DNA of 64,000 nucleotides from positions 745,501 to 809,500 of the forward strand of contig WPIO01000039.1 in NCBI GenBank assembly GCA_009760855.2, written 5' to 3'. The DNA comes from Cristatella mucedo. Taxonomy: Eukaryota; Bryozoa; Phylactolaemata; Cristatellidae. The notes beneath the pieces were generated by a model. It was not told the DNA's origin. It made no database searches and saw only the letters and a list, made by a program, of their open reading frames with translations. A program made the translations under genes and the position numbers. Positions 11,953 through 24,060 of this stretch are shown piece after piece; position 1 is the first letter of the stretch; every line of letters starts with the position of its first letter.

Positions 11953-12003
11953 GCGGTCTGCCCGGCCATGCCGCGCCTCGCGCGGCATGGCCGGGCAGAC
12001 CGC
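11953..12003. repeat. Perfect 24-base inverted repeat, 3-base loop
   Basis: Arms 11953-11976 and 11980-12003 are perfect complements (GCGGTCTGCCCGGCCATGCC...) separated by CTC. Near-palindromes this tight are often unstable in cloned DNA. Confidence 0.95.
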
Positions 12004-12040
12004 TGCACGGTTCACGCTTTTTGACGGCCGCTATTTTACA

Positions 12041-12160
12041 CCCGGATGTAAAGTGGCCTAGGCCGTTTTAACCCCGCGGTATGTAGCGGTCTAGACAGTT
12101 TCAATCCCAGGGGAATAAAGTGGCCTAGGCCGTTGCAACCCCGCGGTATACTCCTGCCTG
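12041..12160 (+). repeat. ~33-bp tandem repeat, about 3.5 copies
   Basis: Diverged units begin at about 12041, 12072, 12106 and 12139. Alternating units share GTGGCCTAGGCCGTTNNAA and CCCCGCGGTATG. The array is followed by a direct repeat of GTATACTC. Confidence 0.7.
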
Positions 12161-12485
12161 GGGGTATACTCGAGCCTGCGACGCCGGGCAAGGCCGAACG
12201 AGCCCGGGCGGAAAGCTTGGGCGCTCCTCCGCGCACTAGCCGCGCGCCGGCCGCCACTGCGCGAGCTTCCAGGCGTCCGGGTCCGGCGAGCGTCGATGCC
12301 GCTCCGCAGAGGCCCCTGCAACGCAAGCCATAACCTCCCGGCGGCTCAGTGCGCGAGGGCTGGCACCGCGGATCCTGTCAAAAAGGCTTTGTGCGTCCGT
12401 GTTTTCGAAGCACCCTTGCGGACCGCGCGGCCTTTCTCCCGACGGCGCCCCGGCAAGTGGCCGCGTTCGCTCCCATTCGCCCGCT

Positions 12486-12535
12486 CGTCCGTCCGTCCGT
12501 CCGTCCATTCATTCATTCATTCGGTCGGTCGGTTT
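12486..12535 (+). repeat. Compound tetranucleotide microsatellite
   Basis: (GTCC)n, then (ATTC)n, then (GGTC)n in direct succession. Confidence 0.9.
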
Positions 12536-12539
12536 TTCT

Positions 12540-13860
12540 TAGCATTTTGGGGCGCTCGTTCTGTGGCCAGCAGGTCGGGATCCGTGCCTTTCCTGCCGCT
12601 GTCGTTGGCGCCTCTCAGCGGGCAGAGGCGAGTGGGCACGAGCGACTGGCAGCGTTTTGTAACCACCGTTCTTCCTCCTCCCGCTTTGTGGGATATCCAG
12701 GCGTCGGTCCGGACGTCTCGTGGCGGAGGCTTTGTTGCTGCATCTAATAGGCGGCGTATTTGCGAGATTTTCAATGCTTTTCAATCAGCGACTCAGACTA
12801 AGCGACAGAGCGCTCAAGAGCCGTTCTCTAGATGCACGGTCGCAACGGCTCCCTGGCTCCGTCTGCGAAATCGGCCGCCCCGTTCGTCTTCGCTTGGCCG
12901 GAGACAGCGATGGGAAGTGCAGCAGTTCACGAGCGCTACACCGCGAGGAGAGACGGACATCGCTCGGCCACCGGGACATACGGACAGCGCTCTGCCAGTG
13001 AGACGCACGGACAGCGCTCTGCCACCAGGAGAGGCGGACAGCGCTGTCAATAGGCGACGGATATCCGACTCTCCTCGGAGGCCAACTTAATTGTTTTGCA
13101 CCCCTTACTCGAAACGAGCTGGCTAGTCTATCGCCGTCCGCCTGGGCGCTTACTTCGCACGCAGTCGTGCAAGAATCTGGCTGGCGAGGCAGCAGAATTT
13201 ATCGTGCGCTCGGGATCGTCCCGAAGTAGTTGATTCCCCGCTGGGAGATTGCCGGAAATAATGGAGGTCAGGTACCTGGGGGGGGGGGGAGGAGGAGCGG
13301 GAGGACGGTACGGCCGAGCCCTTCGATCCCCAGCGACCAGAGCTCTTCTATGGGAGGGTTAGTGGTTCGATGGGAGGGCGGTACTATTCTCGTGACCCTC
13401 GTCCTCCAAGATGACTGCCGAGGGTTGAGAACTAATTTGTGCTTATGCAAGGGGCGATCCTATTAGAACAATGAGTCTTAAGCTTACTCGGAAAATGGCG
13501 GCAATCAGGATATTCTTTAAGAAACGCCACGAAAGTTGTTCCAAGTGTTTAGGTCGTTTTATGTTTACTGCGATAAAATGGATGCAGAAGGCCAGCTGTC
13601 TCGCTTTTTCACAGCAGGCAGCACCGTAAACGCAAGGGTAGTTTCAAGTTGATATCCAAACTATAGCAGCAGTCAAAGAGTCTAAAATTAATGCAACAAA
13701 AGGTCGACAGAAGGCGATTGACTTTTATTGCTTACGTTTTCAAGAACCCGTAAGCGGCCGACGGCACTCCATAACGGCTTAAAGAGGGAGAGCTGATGGC
13801 TAAGCGCGAACTATGCTGTAGAAGATAAGAACCTATCGGATGGTGGCGTAAGTAGAGAGG
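12540..13860. other. No recognisable gene
   Basis: The GC-rich part ends near 13.1 kb. Around 12950-13050 a short imperfect repeat of the unit GGACAGCGCTCTGCCA occurs about three times. The rest is plain AT-richer sequence with short frames only. Confidence 0.4.
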
Positions 13861-13864
13861 GGAA

Positions 13865-14340
13865 TATAAGTTATAATAATTGCTATACTAAATTTTCGAA
13901 GCGCCATAAGAGGAATACATTCCTTTCCATGAACTTCTATTTGCTATAAAAGAAGCGCGTCAATTGGTTAGTGATAGCTTGCTCAGTGACAGCACGCATA
14001 ACTACAAAAAAATGTCACAGGGATCCAGCAAATACTGCGAGAAATAGATGCGCTTTTAGCTTCTTTTTAAACGTCCCCAAGTCGGGGGGGGGGTTGGCGT
14101 GACGTCAGTCAGGAGAGCTCCATGTTTTAAGAGAATGTGAACTAAAGGCACGGTCTCCATAAGATTTGAGGTTGTTTCGAGGCACAGCTTAGCTACTCGA
14201 GTCTGAGGAGCAGGTGGTACAACGCTTAACCTGATCAGGGATGATATTTTGGATAGGCAGGCTGGAGAAAGATACTGAAGGGACCTAAGGGACAGATTCT
14301 TATGCAACAGTATACGTACTCTCCTGATTCCGATTGTGGC
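13865..14340 (-). mobile_element. LINE-A 3' fragment, decayed
   Basis: On the minus strand it encodes scraps of the reverse transcriptase C-terminus and 3' UTR of LINE-A (compare the better copy at 53699-54149), including the AAGCGCC-type stem and an ATT-like end. It has many frame breaks. Confidence 0.6.
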
Positions 14341-14348
14341 ACATCTTT

Positions 14349-14485
14349 TTCAGCCAACCTGAGCTGCTACTTCCATGCGACTCACTTCCTTGACTGCCCT
14401 CCTGAGTCAGCTCCAGCTTCGTACTCTATGTCAAGCTAGATGAAGTCTGAGCTAACGTACGCGTACCGTAAACCACTCGGCCTTA
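14349..14485 (+). mobile_element. LINE-B 3' UTR fragment
   Basis: CTGAGCTGCTACTTCCATGC...CTCACTTCCTTGACTGCCCTC and the following bases match the sequence after the LINE-B reverse transcriptase at 56455-56600. It is a 5'-truncated insertion between two LINE-A fragments. Confidence 0.6.
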
Positions 14486-14574
14486 GAGTGAGATATCGAG
14501 AACTCTCCAGCATAGCATCTACTTAGTCTTCGTTGCTTACTGCAAACTAGAGAGATCGATTACATTACAGAACA

Positions 14575-14990
14575 CAAGAACCTATAGAATGGGGTGAGGA
14601 AAAGACTCCTGTTTAGCTTGTTTTTTAATGCCGCCAAGTCAGGGAATGTCATGACGTCAGTCTGGAGTGAGTTCCAGGCTCTGAGAGCATACAAACTAAA
14701 ACCACGGTCTCCAAAGAATTTGAGATATATTCGAGGCGTAGCAAAATTACCCAAGTCTCTTGGGCGGCACAACGCCTAGCCTGACTGAAGTGTATATTGT
14801 GATCCTTGAGCTGGAGCGTGATAATGAAAAGACACCTGCTAGCAATGAGTTACATAAGTCGAGACGGGATGTCTCAAATGCATGGACCAATGCATGCATT
14901 CTTATGTAGCTGAAAGTAGGCAGACTTGGTTGTGGAGCTGATGCGGTTGTCCGGTGAAAGCTCACTTTGAAACAGGACACCCAAATTTCG
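14575..14990 (-). mobile_element. LINE-A 3' fragment with RT C-terminus
   Basis: The minus-strand frame reads LKFFGDRGFSLYALRAWNSL, the typical end of CR1/L2-type reverse transcriptase proteins (FGDRAFS...AWNSLP). Frames are broken on both sides. Confidence 0.7.
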
Positions 14991-14995
14991 TGCAG

Positions 14996-15870
14996 ATGCC
15001 ACAGAAGACATGCTTGAAGAGCACACTTATAAGGATCTGCGGCATGGCGAGTGGCGGCGTGGCCTGAACATGGCGAGCATTAGCAGGAAATAGCATCTTG
15101 CCCTGGAAATCGTCTATACTCTTGTACCCAGGCTGGGTTCAGTTGGCTGGGACCGGACGGCTATACTGAGGGTTAGGGTCACCGGCTAGGCCGGGGTCGG
15201 ACCCTACGGCACGGCCGGATGTATGCGGTGACGTTAAGTCACCGGGGCTCTTGGGTACGGGAAGTTGGCCAAGTAAGTCGTGGTGTTGGAGGCTCCCGGT
15301 CTCGCCGAGTTATGCACCTGGATTCGTGCAGGCGTGCTCCGGCGATGCTGCCACGCACGCAAGGGAACTAGTACCCAAGGCCCGAGCGGAGCTGGATAGC
15401 TCGCTCGTTGTTGACTTGTTTATACCGCGTCCCCCCCGTGTAGTGTGTTCGTGACCCCCCCCGTGTGTTGGTGTCTTTCGGTGGAAGCTTACGACTGTGG
15501 TAGTTGTCGACTCGGACTAGCCAAGCAGTTACTCAGCCAGCCGGGTTTTGGACGGCGTACGCTCGTACTGTTGGGTTCGGAGTCGGTACAACGACAGGAC
15601 TGCAGAAGCCGACTGACCCCAACTAACACGTTTGTTCGCGCTTGCTGCGTCGTCTTGCCCCGTAGTGTACTGTGTATAGGACCCTCCATGTAGACTTGTT
15701 TAGTTCACCTGTTGTTGTTGGCGCATGCGTTATAAAGATGTTTAACCTGACGGCCGCTCGTCTTACCCTAGCTCGGCGGCATGGCGAGCGGCAGCGTGGC
15801 CAGAGTATGGCGGGGTTTGGCGGGAAATAGCCTTTGACCCCAGGAACTTGGTTACACTCTTAATGAGTGA
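14996..15870. repeat. Direct repeats flanking a ~650-bp insert (solo-LTR-like?)
   Basis: A ~90-base segment at about 15036-15122 (GGCATGGCGAGTGGCGGCGTGG...GGAAATAGC...TACACTCTT-like) recurs at about 15776-15865 with roughly one-fifth of positions changed. Between them lies a GC-richer block with two poly-C runs (15426-15433, 15456-15463) and TATAAAG at 15731. No open frame of interest. It may be a solo LTR or a locally duplicated unique sequence. Confidence 0.4.
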
Positions 15871-16629
15871 TCTAACAACAGAAATTTTGAAAGGTGCAGG
15901 GACAAGACTTGAAGCTATAGCAATATTAATTACGTCATCTATGCATAGCCGTAGCAGATCAATGCATCGGATAATGAGAGCAGTGGGAGTATGGTCTCAA
16001 GGGCTAGCAATCTTCTTAGACTAGGGGATCGACTTCAAGATGAGATCACTAGCGGCAGGCTTGCATGGCGACATTGAAGTGCTGTAAGGAATTGAGAGAG
16101 ACGAGTCCTGTTGGGATGTTGTTACCGTGGAAATTGACTTTCTGATCGACTATCTTATCTATATTGCCGACAGAAAAGCTAGAGACACGTACACATCCGA
16201 GCTAGCCTGCTGCGTATACTCAGGCAAAGAATTGCAGCACAGTACTACCGCACAGGGACCTGCCTCCTAACTGCAAATCCGTTTAGATACTAAGTGCTGA
16301 GGTACTTGGTTGGCTCCCAGCCCTACATTCCACCGAGCCAAAAGTAGGGAGGAGCCTGACTCCTATGACATTTATAGACCATGACGCGTTTTCCTGACTT
16401 GAGTTCGTTGCTCTACCTGACGCCAGCGAAGAACTCTCTGGAGCGACCGATCGAACTAGAACCGATCGAACCGTCTGGCAGCTCAGGCCTGGTTACTCAG
16501 CTCAAACGGATCCGTACTAGCTTCAGCGATTTCTTGAGTAGTCAGCCACAGGGTGAATTATTTGACGCGGCAGCTTCAAGAGACTCAATGGCGCCCAGGA
16601 GTGAATCTCAGAGAGAAAGAAATTCAAGC

Positions 16630-16765
16630 ACCCAAGTCTCCCAACGTTAGATTAACTGGGTCAAATGTGAATTTCAAAATCCGGAACAGCAGAAGGGCGC
16701 CTTCAGTGGGACTAAGTGCCGAATTTTCTTTTGGAACGATTGGAAAACTATCCCACACCAACAGG
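16630..16765 (-). mobile_element. SINE-C-like dispersed repeat
   Basis: GGGACTAAGTGCCGAATTTTC...TGGAACGAT and its left flank resemble 24630-24735. The function is unknown. The other copy ends in a tRNA-like head. Confidence 0.35.
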
Positions 16766-16990
16766 GTGCCACCATTAGACAGAGCGAGCTTTGTCGGTGT
16801 AAAAATGATGTTTGATGCTGCGAGATCGGACGGCATTTCCCAGAGAGCCGGTATAAATGAAAGCAGCAGTGGGCCTAGCTCGGAGCCTTGGGTGAGTCAA
16901 AAGTAGCCCGATAGCTGTCAGTCTTTGCGACTAAAAAAATCCCTCAATGCGTCGTCTCAATGAAAATCGTCTCAAAGATTCGGGGGTTAC

Positions 16991-17068
16991 TTGGCGGTGC
17001 ATCCGGTGCATCTTCGAAACGCTTTACACTTGGCGATGCATCCGGCGCATCTTCGAAACGCTTAGCGG
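16991..17068 (+). repeat. 39-bp tandem duplication
   Basis: Two copies of TTGGCGGTGCATCCGGTGCA plus TCTTCGAAACGCTT..., with a few substitutions. Confidence 0.8.
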
Positions 17069-19845
17069 GTGATACAGAGGACTATTTTGAATCCAGTCAC
17101 AGTGCAAACCAGAGTAACTCAGCAAGTTACTACGCGAGGGTGGCGACCTGCACGATGTGCTTGCTGCAAATATTGCCAAGTCACACGACAGCAAAGTTTT
17201 AATTGCATTTGATTGGCCAGAAATCTATGAAAGTGCTAAACCATTCGAAGCTGCGTCGTGATGCGAAAGGTATGAAATTTTTTTGAGTATCGCTACACAT
17301 CATTCCCAATAGCTAAGTATCTTTGGCAGGCCGTCCTCGCTAGTGGGGAAGAACTTTATAATCGCTCAAAGAGGTTCGATAAACCCGGGCACATTGCATT
17401 TTGCCCTGGTCGTTCGCCGAACGGAACTGCTAGTAACGGAGAGGTCCGCATTCAAACTCAACAGACTGCCGGGGGACAGTCAGTCCGGTTAAGCAAAAGG
17501 TGAATCTCTGCGTTAACCTTTTCGAAATCGGCTCGTTCACTGAAAGAAAGATTTTCATCGGTAACACAAGGAAACGCCAAAATAAAGCTAGCTGGAGAAA
17601 AACGTTCACGAGCCCAAGTATGGGAATAGGTCGCGTGGCCACGAGCGGAGTGGTAGGCGGAGAGGAATCTGCGAACTACAATTCAGCATTTCTTGCAGGC
17701 GGCGAGCGAATAGTTCGGTAGAGGCAGCCAGAAAATAGTGCTAGTTACCTACGCAAAAGGAAGCTTGATTAGTCGAAATGATTCCGGACGAGCAGACGTC
17801 GGTCGCGCTCGAAAGAATCGGTATAACCGCTCGCCACTCGGCAAGGAATTCCAGCTAACGAGTTTCAAGCGTGAGTAGCAGACCGCGTGCATCTTGTGTG
17901 AGAAATTCTGTGCCTAGGTACTTCTTTGATATCCCCGTCAGATTCCGAAGCATATTTTAATTGTTTGTCGTTTCAGAATGGCACGGCGAATAGCGAGCGC
18001 TGGGCCGCCGAAGCGTTCCGGCTGCGTTCTGCACCACAAGTTGTAGAGCAAACCCAGATGCAGCTTCCTTCTCTCAGCCTCCCTCTGGGGGCGCTACGGC
18101 CCCAAAGCGAGGTCGCAGCACTAGAAAGAAATTAAGGGCACGGCGCGTCGTGCTGTGGAATTGAATCCTCGAGGCAGACGCTAAACTGACTTGCTCATCT
18201 CGATGCCAGTGCTGCTAAGAAAGAATGCATACAAGTCGCTAGGACGTGCATGATCGCATGATCGTAGTAAGCTCCGAGCTATGCGCGCTAGAATGCATTG
18301 CCCGTCGAGTGGGCGGCTGAAGTAGCAGGCCTCGAAGTAAGCTAATACGGCAAGTGGCATTAAGGTGACAGAGCTCAACGCAAGCGCCGGTAGAGATCCT
18401 ACTTAAGTCAAGACTATTTCATCGCATCTTTATCGCATGCGAATGGCAACGATGACGGTGCTGGAAAGTAGCAGCACGTGACGAAGCATCCTGCTCCGAC
18501 CATGCTAAGCTGCCTCAGCTCAATTCCGGGAGTACATCATAAATGCATCGCCGCCGAACTATGCTCGCACGCCGTTCAAAATTCCAGCAACGAGCGAACC
18601 CGCCGAACGGACTCGGCCGCATTTGAACACAACCGTCGGCCGACTTTTACGGCGGGCCTTTAGCTTAGGACGCGACTCGAGAGTCGGGCTGTTCGACGAC
18701 GGTGTGGCGAGGGCGTGGGGGTCAAGAAGATTGAACGATTTCTTCGGGTGCTGCGGGGTTTGCAAATAAAAAGCAGCTGCCGAAAACTTGCAAGACGTTT
18801 GCACAGGTTCGGCCAATGAGATCGAAAATGATGAGCTTAGACTCGAGAGAAGCGGCCGCGTGGGAATTTCGCCGTCATTAAATGACATTGCTTGTACGCC
18901 TTGAGAGAGCTACGTCTCGGCCTTTTTTTTCAGAATGACGGGAAGCATTAGTGCATAACGCGTAACGCAGCGTACAGCAATAGCGATTGAAAAGCGGTCG
19001 AGGCAAACGAAACCAGCGACGGCATTTGCCATATACGTAAACAACGTTAGGAGCGAATTTCGAGTCGTCGGTAGAATTAATCGAGCGAGCTAGAGGCGTC
19101 GCTAGAGCGACGACTCGACTGATTGACTGGCGCTCGAACGAGCAGCGCTGCAGCTCTAGCAAGCGAGCATCGCTAGACCGCGCGCAGCTCCAGAGAAATC
19201 CAGGAAGATCGAAAAAGGCAGCTTCTTGTGCTTCCTCTGCCGATGCCGCTTCGACGACTCCCGTTCCTGTATACGTCATCAAACGTCCGGGAGCTTTATT
19301 GTCCGCAATGGTGGACGCACAGAACCACTTGTATCTAACCGAAATCGAAAATATTAAAAACTAGGGTTAAAAAGCAGAGCTGAACTCACATTTCAAATCT
19401 CACTCCGACACGTGAAATATTAGTTATTGATATGAGTTATTTAATTTACAAGGCACCAACCGACCATGGAAATGAAGCTGTATAAAAGTCACAAGTATGC
19501 ACCTCAACAAGCTTCAAGCATCTATAGCGATCTACTAAGTTTAGACAAGTTGGGATACAAGTCGCATACAATGCAGAGATCGGTAAATCTTTTATTTGTA
19601 GATTTATTGCTTCTGGTTTACATACAGGTTAGGTGAGGTTTGCATAACAAATTTTTCCTTTCGTGCGGAAGTCGTCAGAACTTCGATCCCAGTTCTAACA
19701 TATTTGTCTTTCGAAAGGCACCATAAGCACGTATTCGATTGTCGAACTAATGTTTTGAGCATTTTCTTGACTTTTTCCCATAAGACGTTATAAAAATAAA
19801 AATTATTTAAGGTGCCAGCCCTGGCACAAAACTTCCATTCATCCA

Positions 19846-20310
19846 GCACTGCTAGTTACATGTTGCTCCCTCTCCGACTGCACTCCTGACAGAGCTATAC
19901 TACGCACTTCCTCTTTGTTGCAAGGCGTACGTACATGGTAACGTCGGGTTTGTCCAGGGACGTAACTTACAAAGCATTCAGCGAGACAAACTTGATGTAT
20001 CAATCTGTATGTGATGAGGCATTCTTGATCTGCACCCAGACTCAACCGACAGCCTTGATACTCTCACTGATGCAGTGAACATGGCACTTAGGAGTGCTCT
20101 TGACAAGCATGCCCCCATACATTCTGTCCGTGTACAGAGTCGTGGAGAATCCTTTCAATTTGCAAAAAACCCATCCAGCACTGCTACTTCCAAGTTAATC
20201 CCTCTCCGATATCATTTCTGACTGAGTCATGCTTCTCACTTTCTCTTTGTTTCGTGGAGTCAGATGGCTACCAAATGCACACATAGAGCCGGTTAGTAGT
20301 TGGCTACACT
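19846..20310 (+). mobile_element. Rearranged LINE-B fragment
   Basis: In order: a piece of LINE-B 3' UTR (19848-19915), a piece of ORF2 reading ...DSTDSLDTLTDAVNMAL and SALDKHAPIHSVRVQSRGES (20040-20165), then 3' UTR again (20170-20310). The reverse transcriptase core is missing, so the copy is internally deleted and partly duplicated. Confidence 0.65.
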
Positions 20311-20319
20311 CTACAAAAC

Positions 20320-21935
20320 TCTCTAACGTGACACCTGCCATTTACTGTTTGTGGCGGCTTCATGGAGTTATAAATAGGAGAAACAGTCAGTCAAATACAT
20401 ACTATAAATCCATTCCTACATACGCAGGATACAAGTCTGAAAGGTATCAGTACAAATAAGCCACCTTTAAGAATTCTGTGATGGCTCTGACCTGCCTGCA
20501 CAGGGAAAAGTCCAAAGAGATCTCGATGGCGACACCTTCGGACACTTTCGCATGGAGCGAAGCAGTTTCGCTCGGACAACCGCCAAAACAATTACTGGAA
20601 AATAATATAAAATATCTTACTTTTGTCAGTACAAAATAGGGAGTTGAAATGCAGGTATCCTTAAGTATCGGCGACTAGATTGTGCATATACGTAGCGGGC
20701 ATAGCTGCACCCTCAGTGGCCAAGTTAGTATGATCCAAGTGGCAGATATTCAGCCACAAATCCATGCAACCTAACTGATCTGCGACATGACATTCTTACC
20801 GGAGGTTGGCAGACGATACATTTCCAATGGCAACGGAGCGCTCGAGGATAGTCTGGCCATGGGTGCCAACAGAAATTATTTGTGTCTACAACTAAGACAC
20901 AAGTCCACCTACAAGTACTTGCAACTTACATTTGAGATCCGTGGTGTCGGCAAAATGATTGGCTAACACATAGGATGCTACCCTATGGAGTGTACACAAT
21001 TAGTTCGGCCTCACCAATTCGACTTACACACCCCTAATTTGAATTACGGTGCCACTGTCGTGAGCTTAATATCAACAGGATTGCAGCTGATACCGCGTCT
21101 GCTTCCTGAAAAAAGCTACTGTCTTCTTTATTGAACGCCGTAATCGTGCGAAGGCTGACATAGAAGTGAGCATGCGTGGGACTTCTGCTACTTTCTCCAT
21201 AAAAGCCATCTCGGCAACCGGCTACTAATATTAAGTTGGCAACAACAGACATATGAATGCTACAGCTTAATGCATTTGGATGAACTTGATACTCTGCTTG
21301 CACTCAATGAAGGCAAGATTTACAAGTCGCCCGATCGCCAAGTGAAAGATCCTTGAATGTTTTTAGGATTGTTAACAACTTCCTCTCATATTAACATTTT
21401 CGGGCAGCAGTTCTGTTTAAATGCCGTCCCAACTCATTGTCAAAAGCTTCTTATCCAGAACACGTTTCACTGCATCAATAGCAGAGAAGTAGAAAAGCGA
21501 TAACCGATGTTAAAGAAACTTCACGTAAAAAGTAGAGTTCTGTAACCCGCCGTGGGCGGTCGGACATGACTAGCATACGGTCTGCAGTAACCATTTCGTG
21601 ATCGAGTCACATTATTCACTTACTACTCTCACAATCAATAAGGCCGCAGCCAGTTCTTACAGTAAATTCGGGACACAGCTATTAAGAAAATCAGCTTCTA
21701 TGGAATCCAGGAAGAGTCACTTGTCCAGCGAATGTCAGTGGCTCGGACGCTCACTAATAAGAACACACCACATATATCGACATGACAGAAAAAATATCTA
21801 ATCTAGTAGCAGAAGGCAAACCGGTTTTGCAAAGTAATACCGAAAAGTGAAATGCAACGGATGATAAAAAAAGTTGAGCACTTTGGTAAGAAATAACATC
21901 AAATATTATACATGCCTGCATAGCACACACGAACG
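20320..21935. other. No recognisable gene
   Basis: AT-rich sequence with short frames. No domain, RNA gene or clear repeat was recognised. Confidence 0.4.
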
Positions 21936-21936
21936 C

Positions 21937-21984
21937 ACGCACACACGAACGCACACACACACACAGGCACACACACACACACAG

Positions 21985-22021
<37 letters not shown>
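21937..22021 (+). repeat. (AC)n microsatellite
   Basis: CA/AC tract with GCAC and AGGC interruptions. Confidence 0.95.
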
Positions 22022-22022
<1 letters not shown>

Positions 22023-22091
22023 CACCTACCGATGCTTACACATATTCATATACCGCTACACGCCAGCAAAGCTATCATGACAAAGTTCAGT

Positions 22092-22300
22092 GATAATAAT
22101 AATCATAATAATAATGCACTTAATAAAGCGCCCTCAGAGAACTCAATCTCTTTCTAGGCACTTTACATTTGCTGCAAAGGGAAACGCGATTGAATGGTAA
22201 ATAATATCATGCTCGATAAACAACATGGATAACATGGTTAGGGATGACATGCACAGGGTCAGCATGCAAGTGTGGTTAGTGGCAGCATGCAATGCTATGA
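22092..22300 (-). mobile_element. LINE-A / SINE-A 3' end
   Basis: The minus strand shows the CATGCTGACCCTGTGCATGTC block, AAAGTGCCTAGAAAGAGATTGAG...GGGCGCTTTAT and the ATT tail. The start is truncated within the 3' UTR. Confidence 0.75.
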
Positions 22301-23239
22301 AAAGGCCACCGTACATGGCTGAAAGCTCAGGCAAAGAGCTTCGAGTTGTACACCCACAATCAATCAAACAAATATGGCGGCTCAGAAGCCTCACTTAAGG
22401 CAGTTATTTGAAGTCTTGATTGCATGCAACGAATAAGTTATATTGGAATATAAGGATACACAGCTATGAACATAGAGTCACAAAAGGATTGCACTTGCAC
22501 TGCACGATTAATTCCATATTCAGCAATCATATTTCACATGGTCGCAGCCTTCTGCTATATACGGTCTATGCAGAATTGCTCCTTGATAAAATTAAAGTTG
22601 TCGATTGTGCACCCATACCCGCATAAGGCTGAACAGATCTTCTGATTTGCTACGTCATCATCCTGAGTGATGCTATAAATAACCGCCAGCAGGCTAGTTA
22701 CTATCTTGCATGCAAATTTAAAGAAAAGGCAAACGCATCAAGGAAGACCGTACTTACACATACGCCAGAATAAGTATGACTAGAAGCCACTCTGCAGATT
22801 TCAAGGTGACATTATCCTTTGTAAGCCTAGCGATGAACAATAACAGACATCACAATTTACATGCTAGAAGGATCGCGAGCAAATTTGCTTGAAGCACAAT
22901 GTGCTAGGCATTAATAAAAAGCAATTCTAATTCAAATCGTGCCTACCTGAAGGTTGAGGCAAGACGTGAAAGATTTCGTCTGCGAATGGTCGAGGTAATG
23001 TCGGATCCCAAAACAGCCTCAGCATGCCCAATGCTTCATAATGAACGCATTAAAATAATTAGAAACGAAATAAAATCATTCAACGTTAGGCTTGTGCCCA
23101 GAGAGCCGATACAAATACGAATACATAAATGTATATGTAGGCATATACGTATATGCATACATACATAAATATAAACTGTATCAGCACGTATACAGGCTTT
23201 TACCGGAATATACAGACGTATGTAACTACATATAATCAG

Positions 23240-23665
23240 GCGAAAAAAAACCTCGCAGTATGGTGGCAGCTGAGGTGGCTGTAAATTCGTTCGAGTAATA
23301 AGAAGGTTTTCTATGACACCAGGCATACTAAAGTTATGCGAGCATAGGAAAATATTTATTGATAATCCTAAAACAAACACATACTGTCTGTGTGTATGCT
23401 TTTAGTGTAACGTCTTACAACCATGATTCTTTCTCATCCCATTGTCAGGCTAGAAATAGAGGCTGCCAGCTTCTTTGCTGTCTCATCTGCTGTAGCACAT
23501 TTTAAAGAGCCCGAGTTTTACTGAACAAGACGGCTACTGGGGTCGGTTAGAACACCCGATCTCTGCCGCCTGTCAATATTGCTCCATAGAAGTTGTATTG
23601 GGTTCAAATCAGGCGAGTGGCTGAGCCACTGCACCAGTACCAAATAAGGCCCAAATAAGTGCCCG
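23240..23665 (-). mobile_element. Tc1/mariner-like transposase relic
   Basis: The minus strand at 23575-23645 reads LVQWLSHSPDLNPIQLLW, the third catalytic region of Tc1-type DDE transposases (WPAQSPDLNPIENLW), followed by a decayed C-terminus. The left flank near 23242 (GAAAAAAAACCTCGCAGTATGG) resembles the end of the other Tc1 copy at 27.77 kb. Confidence 0.7.
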
Positions 23666-23751
23666 ACTGTGTGGGGGCCAATGCCACGTTATTCATTTTG
23701 TTTGTTTTTCAAGCATGACTTTACTTACCATTCAATTGCATTTCCCTTTGC

Positions 23752-23832
23752 AGCAAATGTAAAGCGCCTAGAAAGAGATTAAGTTCTCCGAGGGCGCTTT
23801 ATCGAGTACATTATCATTATTATTGTTATTAA
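23752..23832 (+). mobile_element. LINE-A / SINE-A 3' tail
   Basis: TGTAAAGCGCCTAGAAAGAG...GGGCGCTTTATCGAGTACATTATCATTATT: stem-loop and ATT tail only. Confidence 0.75.
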
Positions 23833-23896
23833 TGCCCCCTGCCCACCCTAGGCTCCACCACCGCCTGTATATATATATATATATACACACACACAC

Positions 23897-23960
23897 AAGC
23901 GCATAGAAAGAGATTGAGTCCTCTGAGGGCGCTTTATCAAGTGCATCATTATTATTATAT
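23897..23960 (+). mobile_element. LINE-A / SINE-A 3' tail
   Basis: A second tail copy 65 bases downstream (AAGCGCATAGAAAGAGATTG...GGGCGCTTTATC), preceded by a TA/CA microsatellite at 23869-23896. Confidence 0.75.
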
Positions 23961-24007
23961 ATTCTGACTCGATATGAAGTAATATCGAATAACAAGCCTT
24001 TTGTATA

Positions 24008-24060
24008 GGATTCTAAGCGAACCTAATTCTCTATCTAGGCGCTTTATAACTTGCAGGCCC
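24008..24060 (-). mobile_element. LINE-A / SINE-A 3' tail fragment
   Basis: Minus-strand stem sequence TATAAAGCGCCTAGATAGAG followed by a decayed loop. Confidence 0.45.

Larger units (their letters stand above)
15875..19845. other. No recognisable gene; scattered repeats
   Basis: Mixed sequence with short frames lacking domains. It contains a 39-base tandem duplication (16991-17068) and a SINE-C-like piece at 16630-16765, listed separately. CpG is higher at 17.6-19.3 kb. Confidence 0.4.

Noticed and set aside
12296-13090. 264-codon plus-strand frame
   Set aside because: Runs through tetranucleotide microsatellites and GC-rich sequence; no recognisable domain.
21937-22021. Regular short repeats considered as a CRISPR-like array
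   Set aside because: Simple CA microsatellite with no spacers; eukaryotic context.
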